Positions 59,938 through 64,000 of a stretch of DNA of 64,000 nucleotides are shown here, one piece after another. The stretch's first letter is position 1; each line of letters starts with the position of its first letter. The notes below the pieces were generated by a model that saw only the letters and a list, made by a program, of their open reading frames with translations, was not told the origin of the DNA and searched no databases. The stretch is from the NCBI GenBank assembly GCA_964464925.1, contig CAYXLI010000005.1, forward strand, positions 62,001 through 126,000, in the 5' to 3' direction. The translations under genes were made by a program, and so were the position numbers. This DNA comes from CAYXLI01 sp964464925. Lineage in GTDB: Bacteria; Acidobacteriota; Terriglobia; Bryobacterales; Bryobacteraceae.

Positions 59938-61276
59938 CCACCCTTACGATCGCCTCGATGCTACGATCGGCATCCTCCTCGGTGGTCGCCCACGAGGACA
60001 CGCTGATCCGCATCGCAGTGTGCCCCTGCCACACCGTAGCTCCACACCAGCACGTGCCCTCCTCTTGAATCCCGTGGATCACCTGCAAAGTCTCCTCCGC
60101 CGTTCCGAACGAGACCAAGACCTGGTTCAGCACCACATCGTTCAGCACTTGAAATCCGGCCGCGGTCAAGCCGTCCGCGAAACGCTTGGCGCACCGGCAA
60201 TTCCGTTCAATCATTTCCGCCAGCCCGCTCTTTCCGAGTGACTTCAGCGCCGCCCAGATCTCCACGCCACGCGCCTTGCGTGACAACTCGGGAACAAACT
60301 GCGATGGCTCGCGATGCTCACCTTGCGGGAGATAGGCGGCTGTGAGGCTCATGGCAGCGCGCAGGTGCGCGGCATCTCGTACGAATGCCAGCCCGCTATC
60401 GTAAGGCACGTTCAGCCACTTGTGTGCATCAGTAGCCCACGAGTCGGCTTCCGATACGGGCTCCACCAAATGAGCGTAGTTGGCACTTGCCGCGGCCCAT
60501 AATCCGAACGCTCCATCCACGTGCACCCACGCGCCCGCTTCCTTCGCGCGGCGGCATACTTCTCCGGCTGGGTCGAATGCGCCGGTGTTCACGTTGCCCG
60601 CCTGCACGCACACGATACTTAGCGGCGTAAGCGCGGGAAGCTGATCCGCACGCATGCGGCCCTGTCCATCGACCGGAATACGAATCACTCGCTCACGCCC
60701 CAGGCCCAGCATCCCGAGCGACTTGATCACCGACGGATGCGCTTCTTCTCCGACGAGTACCTGAATCTCCGGCGCGCCAAACAGCCCCTTGCTCCCTACA
60801 TCCCAACCGGCGCGATGCAACACCGCATGCCGGGCAGCCGCCAGCGCCGTAAAGTTTGCAACCGTTGCACCGGTAACGAAGGCCCCTTCACAACCTTTCG
60901 GAAGACGAAGCACGTCCAGCAACCAGCCTAACGAGACCTCTTCCAGCGTTGCAGCTACCGGAGTCGCAGAGAACAGCCCTGCATTCTGGTCCCAGGCGGC
61001 AGCGAGCCAGTTGGCCCCCAGAGCCGCCGGGAGCGATCCACCGATCACAAACCCGAAGAACCGCGGACCCGCCATCGCCATTGTGGCGGGCGAACCAAAC
61101 TCGTCCAGCATACGAACGACGTCTTCTGGAGAACTTCCCTCCTCCGGCATCGGTTCCGAGAAAACCGCCAGGTCCGCGACTGCTTCCGCCGAAGGAGCCA
61201 CGCGCCGGTTCCGCAACTCTGCCAGATACTTGGCTGCACACTCCGACGCCGCATCTAATACTTTCTGCATCTTCAC
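59906..61276 (-). CDS. PLP-dependent decarboxylase (aromatic amino acid / group II type)
   Basis: A 456-residue fold-type I enzyme. GAFVTGATVANFTAL near 131-145 contacts the PLP phosphate, His180 (EEAHPSVIKS) stacks on the ring, Asp254 (HVDGAFGLWAA) binds the pyridine N, and Lys286 (TDAHKWLNVPYDSG) forms the Schiff base. The pattern fits group II decarboxylases of aromatic or acidic amino acids; LDC/DABA-type activity is also possible. The C-terminal 31 bases overlap the convergent PHP-hydrolase gene. It has no same-strand partner nearby. Confidence 0.9.
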   Translation of the reverse strand: MKMQKVLDAASECAAKYLAELRNRRVAPSAEAVADLAVFSEPMPEEGSSPEDVVRMLDEFGSPATMAMAGPRFFGFVIGGSLPAALGANWLAAAWDQNAGLFSATPVAATLEEVSLGWLLDVLRLPKGCEGAFVTGATVANFTALAAARHAVLHRAGWDVGSKGLFGAPEIQVLVGEEAHPSVIKSLGMLGLGRERVIRIPVDGQGRMRADQLPALTPLSIVCVQAGNVNTGAFDPAGEVCRRAKEAGAWVHVDGAFGLWAAASANYAHLVEPVSEADSWATDAHKWLNVPYDSGLAFVRDAAHLRAAMSLTAAYLPQGEHREPSQFVPELSRKARGVEIWAALKSLGKSGLAEMIERNCRCAKRFADGLTAAGFQVLNDVVLNQVLVSFGTAEETLQVIHGIQEEGTCWCGATVWQGHTAMRISVSSWATTEEDADRSIEAIVRVARAVLQPAAL

Positions 61277-61337
61277 AGAGTAGCCAAACCAGATACACTA
61301 AGTAAGACTTACAACGCCCAGACCGGAGGTAAGCCTA

Positions 61338-62957
61338 ATGCTCACCCCACTCATGCTCGGACTGCTACTCTTGCAGGCTCCGGAGGCGCCCAAGCTTGCC
61401 ACGCTGGAAGGAACTATCACACATGCAGGATCGAAAGCCGCGATCCGTAAGGCTAAGGTGACTCTGCAACCGACTGGATCGGAAGAACCGAACACCGTCG
61501 AAACCGGCGACGACGGGAAGTTCACGCTCAAGGACATCAAACCGGGCCGTTATCGCCTCACCGCCTCGAAGACCGGATACGAGACCACTGCCTACGGAGC
61601 ACGCACGCCTGGCGATGCGCTTGGCCAATCGGTCCGCGTCGACCCGGGCGCTGCAATCAAGACCCTGGATATCGGCATGCCCAGACACGGGGCAGTCTTT
61701 GGCAAGGTGCTCGATGCCGATAGTGAACCGGTCGCAAAGAGTCTGGTGATCGCGCTGGCGAACACGTATTATCAGAACGGCCGCCGGGCCCGCCTGCCCC
61801 GCGGTGCGGTCCCAGTGATCTCGAATGATCTCGGCGAATACCGCATCGGAGAACTCCCTCCCGGCCAGTACGTGATCTGTGCGATTCCAGTTGGCTTCTA
61901 CCAGCCGGCTCTGGGAGCCAAGGAATCAAAACCCGGCTCGGAAGAGGTCTCGGTCACCACCTGCTACCCGAATGTGGGCCAAGTGAATGAGGGCACGCAA
62001 CTCGAAATCAAGGACGCTACCGAGATTCCAGGCATAGATATTCGCCTCATCAAGAGCCGCACCGTTACGGTCCAGGGCCGCATCACCGGAGTGCCTGCCG
62101 GAGCGGGCACGATTACGATCTTGAATCTGAATTCCAAATCGGCTGGACCAATGGGCAACGCGATTCATCCTCGCGCTTACGTTCAAAGCGCGGAGGGGAA
62201 GTTCGAGTTCAAGAACGTACCTCCTGGTTCTTACATCCTGCACACCTTGCCCACCGGCCTCGGTAGTGCGCCATTCATGGTGAAGACCACCATCGACGTT
62301 GGCAATCAACCCGTGACGGATTTGCAGGTACCCGCCCTGATCCCTTTCGAAGTCAAGGCGAAGATCAAAGCAGAACCAGCACCCGATTTGAAGCTTGCTT
62401 CCGTCCGTATCATTCTCACGCCCGCAGATGAAATCACGAGCGCGATCGCCAAGGGCACGGCGAGTGCGGACGGCGATCTTACTCTGGCCAACCTTGTGGC
62501 AGGGCGCCATCGGGTCAATATCACCGGCCTTCCGCCGACGCACTATGTGAAGGAGATTCGTGCCGGAGATCAGATTGCCGAAAGCGATGAAATCGACGTC
62601 ATCGACGCATCCACACCCCTTACGATTTCGCTTGCCTCAGGCAAAGGGGAGATCACCGGCATGGCCTCCAATGACAAAGGCGAGCCTGTTCCCGGCGCTA
62701 CCGTCGGTCTTATTCCTTCTCCCCGGCGGTCCTTCCGCCAGCGGATCGTTCGCACAGATCAGAGCGGCGTCTTCAAGCTCTCCAATCTCCCGCCTGGCGA
62801 CTACATGATGGTTGCTCTCGACAAGATCGAGCCCGGCGCGCTGGACGATGAAGAGTACATCAAGCCGATCCGCTCCAAGCTGAAGAAAGTAACGGTAGAA
62901 GAAGGCACCGCTCAAAACATCGATCTGCCGGTTTTACCGGTGCCTACATCGAAGTAG
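61338..62957 (+). CDS. Secreted multi-domain carboxypeptidase-regulatory-like protein
   Basis: A 539-residue protein with a short signal peptide (MLTPLMLGLLLLQAP). It has repeated transthyretin-like beta-sandwich units: ATLEGTITHAGSKAAIRKAKVTL (20-42) ending KPGRYRLTASKTGYE; VFGKVLDADSEPVAKSLVIAL; a central unit; and ITGMASNDKGEPVPGATVGLI near 435-455 ending LPPGDYMMVALD. No catalytic domain is attached. Such Cna-B-like exported proteins are expanded in Acidobacteriota and may be structural or adhesive. The gene is divergent to the decarboxylase gene. It is followed by a convergent cytochrome gene after 9 bases. Confidence 0.82.
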   Translation: MLTPLMLGLLLLQAPEAPKLATLEGTITHAGSKAAIRKAKVTLQPTGSEEPNTVETGDDGKFTLKDIKPGRYRLTASKTGYETTAYGARTPGDALGQSVRVDPGAAIKTLDIGMPRHGAVFGKVLDADSEPVAKSLVIALANTYYQNGRRARLPRGAVPVISNDLGEYRIGELPPGQYVICAIPVGFYQPALGAKESKPGSEEVSVTTCYPNVGQVNEGTQLEIKDATEIPGIDIRLIKSRTVTVQGRITGVPAGAGTITILNLNSKSAGPMGNAIHPRAYVQSAEGKFEFKNVPPGSYILHTLPTGLGSAPFMVKTTIDVGNQPVTDLQVPALIPFEVKAKIKAEPAPDLKLASVRIILTPADEITSAIAKGTASADGDLTLANLVAGRHRVNITGLPPTHYVKEIRAGDQIAESDEIDVIDASTPLTISLASGKGEITGMASNDKGEPVPGATVGLIPSPRRSFRQRIVRTDQSGVFKLSNLPPGDYMMVALDKIEPGALDDEEYIKPIRSKLKKVTVEEGTAQNIDLPVLPVPTSK

Positions 62958-62966
62958 CGCTGCCGA

Positions 62967-64000
62967 TCATTTCTCCGGAATGCCGGCGATGCTGATGCTG
63001 AGCAGGTACTGAATCAAATCGCTCTTCTCCGGCGCAGTCAGCCCGAGGCTCATGCAACTGTTGTAGTGATTGACGACATCGCCCAGTGTGGCGAACCGTC
63101 CGTCATGGAAGAAGCCCCCTTTCGAGTGCGTGAACAGCGCTCCGATCGGCGCCGTCCGATAACGCAGATCCGGCCCGCGGCTCGACTGGAAATCATCAAT
63201 GCAGATTTCATCCGGCGTATGCATATTCCATCCCACATCGGTCCATAGCGGCTCGACATGACAGTTGTTGCACTTGGCTTTTCCACTGAACAACTCGTCG
63301 CCACGAGCCGCCGCGGCCTTATCGAAGCTTCCGTCTGGAGGCTGCGGCCCGGGAATCGCGAGTTGATAGAACTGGAGCGCCGGAAGTTTCGACGTGATCT
63401 TGTCGTCATCGGGGCTGATGTAACTTCCGTCAGGTTGTTTCAAATCACCAAACCCGTTGGCCGCCGCAATCGGAAACTGCTTGGAATTATTCAGCCGTGG
63501 ATCCCAAAACCTGCCTTTGCCGTGCATCTCGAGGTTGGCCACGAACGCGTTCCAGTGCGGCACGCCGCCCCATCCAGTCCAGGTATGCAAGTCTACTCCA
63601 CCAAGCCCGAACGCCGGGGGAATCAAGGTGGCAGCCGTCTTTCCATCCGGACGGAATCCCTTGCCGTCCAAGGCCAACTCCGCGTCGAATTTTCCCGGCC
63701 CCCACGCCATCAGAACCTTCTTCACGGTTGCCTGATCCACCTTCAGCAGATTCGTGAATGCACTCAGATCAGGTGCCAGAGCAACAATCGCCCCTACATT
63801 GAGGTCCCGGTTCGGCCAGCCATCCAAGCGATGGCCGACACACCCGGTTCCTGGATTCATCGGCTGAAGGCTACTGGGGCAAATGCCGGGTACCGCGTTG
63901 TCTACCGTCGAGTGACACAATGCACACGTGATTCCGACCGACTGGAGGATGCCCGTCGAGTCGAACGTACTGGTGACGCCGACCACGGCGTTCATTTTCA
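62967..64000 (-). CDS. Multi-heme cytochrome c peroxidase-like protein, N-terminus beyond the window
   Basis: The frame is open to the window edge, so the N-terminus is missing; the first ATG inside is at 63995 (342 residues from there). Two heme c motifs are visible, CALCH (24-28 counted from that Met) and CNNCH in GKAKCNNCHVEPLW. The later HSKGGFFHDGRFATLGDVVNHYN segment and the SDLIQYLLSI end are typical of MauG/di-heme cytochrome c peroxidase-like proteins. It should be periplasmic. The role, peroxidase or electron carrier, cannot be decided from the fragment. Confidence 0.82.
   Translation of the reverse strand, partial: KMNAVVGVTSTFDSTGILQSVGITCALCHSTVDNAVPGICPSSLQPMNPGTGCVGHRLDGWPNRDLNVGAIVALAPDLSAFTNLLKVDQATVKKVLMAWGPGKFDAELALDGKGFRPDGKTAATLIPPAFGLGGVDLHTWTGWGGVPHWNAFVANLEMHGKGRFWDPRLNNSKQFPIAAANGFGDLKQPDGSYISPDDDKITSKLPALQFYQLAIPGPQPPDGSFDKAAAARGDELFSGKAKCNNCHVEPLWTDVGWNMHTPDEICIDDFQSSRGPDLRYRTAPIGALFTHSKGGFFHDGRFATLGDVVNHYNSCMSLGLTAPEKSDLIQYLLSISIAGIPEK

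Noticed and set aside
1..64000. tRNA, rRNA or CRISPR loci
   Set aside because: I looked for T-loop and anticodon-arm patterns, rRNA core words and regularly spaced repeats in the gene-free stretches and found none.

Overview
The window reads as chromosomal DNA of an Acidobacteriota bacterium, most likely near Bryobacterales/Solibacter. This is inferred from gene content, not from a database search. The signs are a long Oar-like TonB-dependent receptor with an N-terminal carboxypeptidase-regulatory-like domain, MacB/FtsX-type permeases without a local ATPase, a cytochrome c-copper monooxygenase fusion, an ECF sigma / anti-sigma / LiaF-like operon, an archaeal/fungal-type aspartate-semialdehyde dehydrogenase and moderately high GC. 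Coding density is high and many neighbours share 4-base ATGA overlaps. I see no rRNA, tRNA, CRISPR array, prophage or insertion sequence.

Layout. 1-6.4 kb (minus): a cut secreted protein, a two-domain membrane glycosyltransferase, an operon of two MacB-like permeases plus a class III sirtuin, and a DinB protein. 6.4-11.6 kb (plus): a NarL-type two-component pair closed by a terminator, a TIM-barrel epimerase-like protein and the protease SppA. 11.6-19.9 kb (minus): a FliA/WhiG sigma factor, then a run of PfkB kinase, GT-C glycosyltransferase, DapF homologue, nucleotide-sugar dehydrogenase, an 80-residue protein, a Gfo/Idh oxidoreductase and a TonB-like protein. 20-26 kb (mostly plus): two phosphoesterases, the cytochrome-copper monooxygenase, XerD-type recombinase and a CCA-type nucleotidyltransferase. 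26-37 kb: an aminotransferase/oxidoreductase pair, an exported methyltransferase-like protein, a TPR protein, the TonB-dependent receptor, and a YihY/GT2/methyltransferase group.

37.4-43.3 kb (plus) is a lysine/diaminopimelate operon: dapE-like, asd, lysC, dapB, dapA, dapD. The only DapF homologue in the window lies 20 kb away in the sugar cluster and has Ser at both catalytic Cys positions. 43.3-45.8 kb (minus) couples an MtnK-like sugar kinase, an exported nucleoside hydrolase and an arsenosugar-type glycosyltransferase. An intergenic region rich in inverted repeats follows, then a hemerythrin gene. 46.7-52.8 kb (minus) holds an outer-membrane protein/cytochrome c/amine oxidase operon, rpoD with a clear promoter and terminator, nrdR and a lysylphosphatidylglycerol-synthase-like membrane protein. 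52.8-56.5 kb (plus) is the ECF sigma envelope operon. The end holds an RRM protein, a HipA-like/DUF3037 pair, a CehA-like PHP metallohydrolase, a PLP decarboxylase, a secreted carboxypeptidase-regulatory-like protein and a di-heme cytochrome cut by the window edge.

The points most worth following are the double Cys-to-Ser DapF homologue in a sugar operon, the kinase/nucleoside hydrolase/arsenosugar-glycosyltransferase operon, the hairpin-rich region at 45.87-46.15 kb, the competing repeats at 29.88-29.93 kb, and the repeated LiaI/LiaF-like membrane module in the ECF operon.
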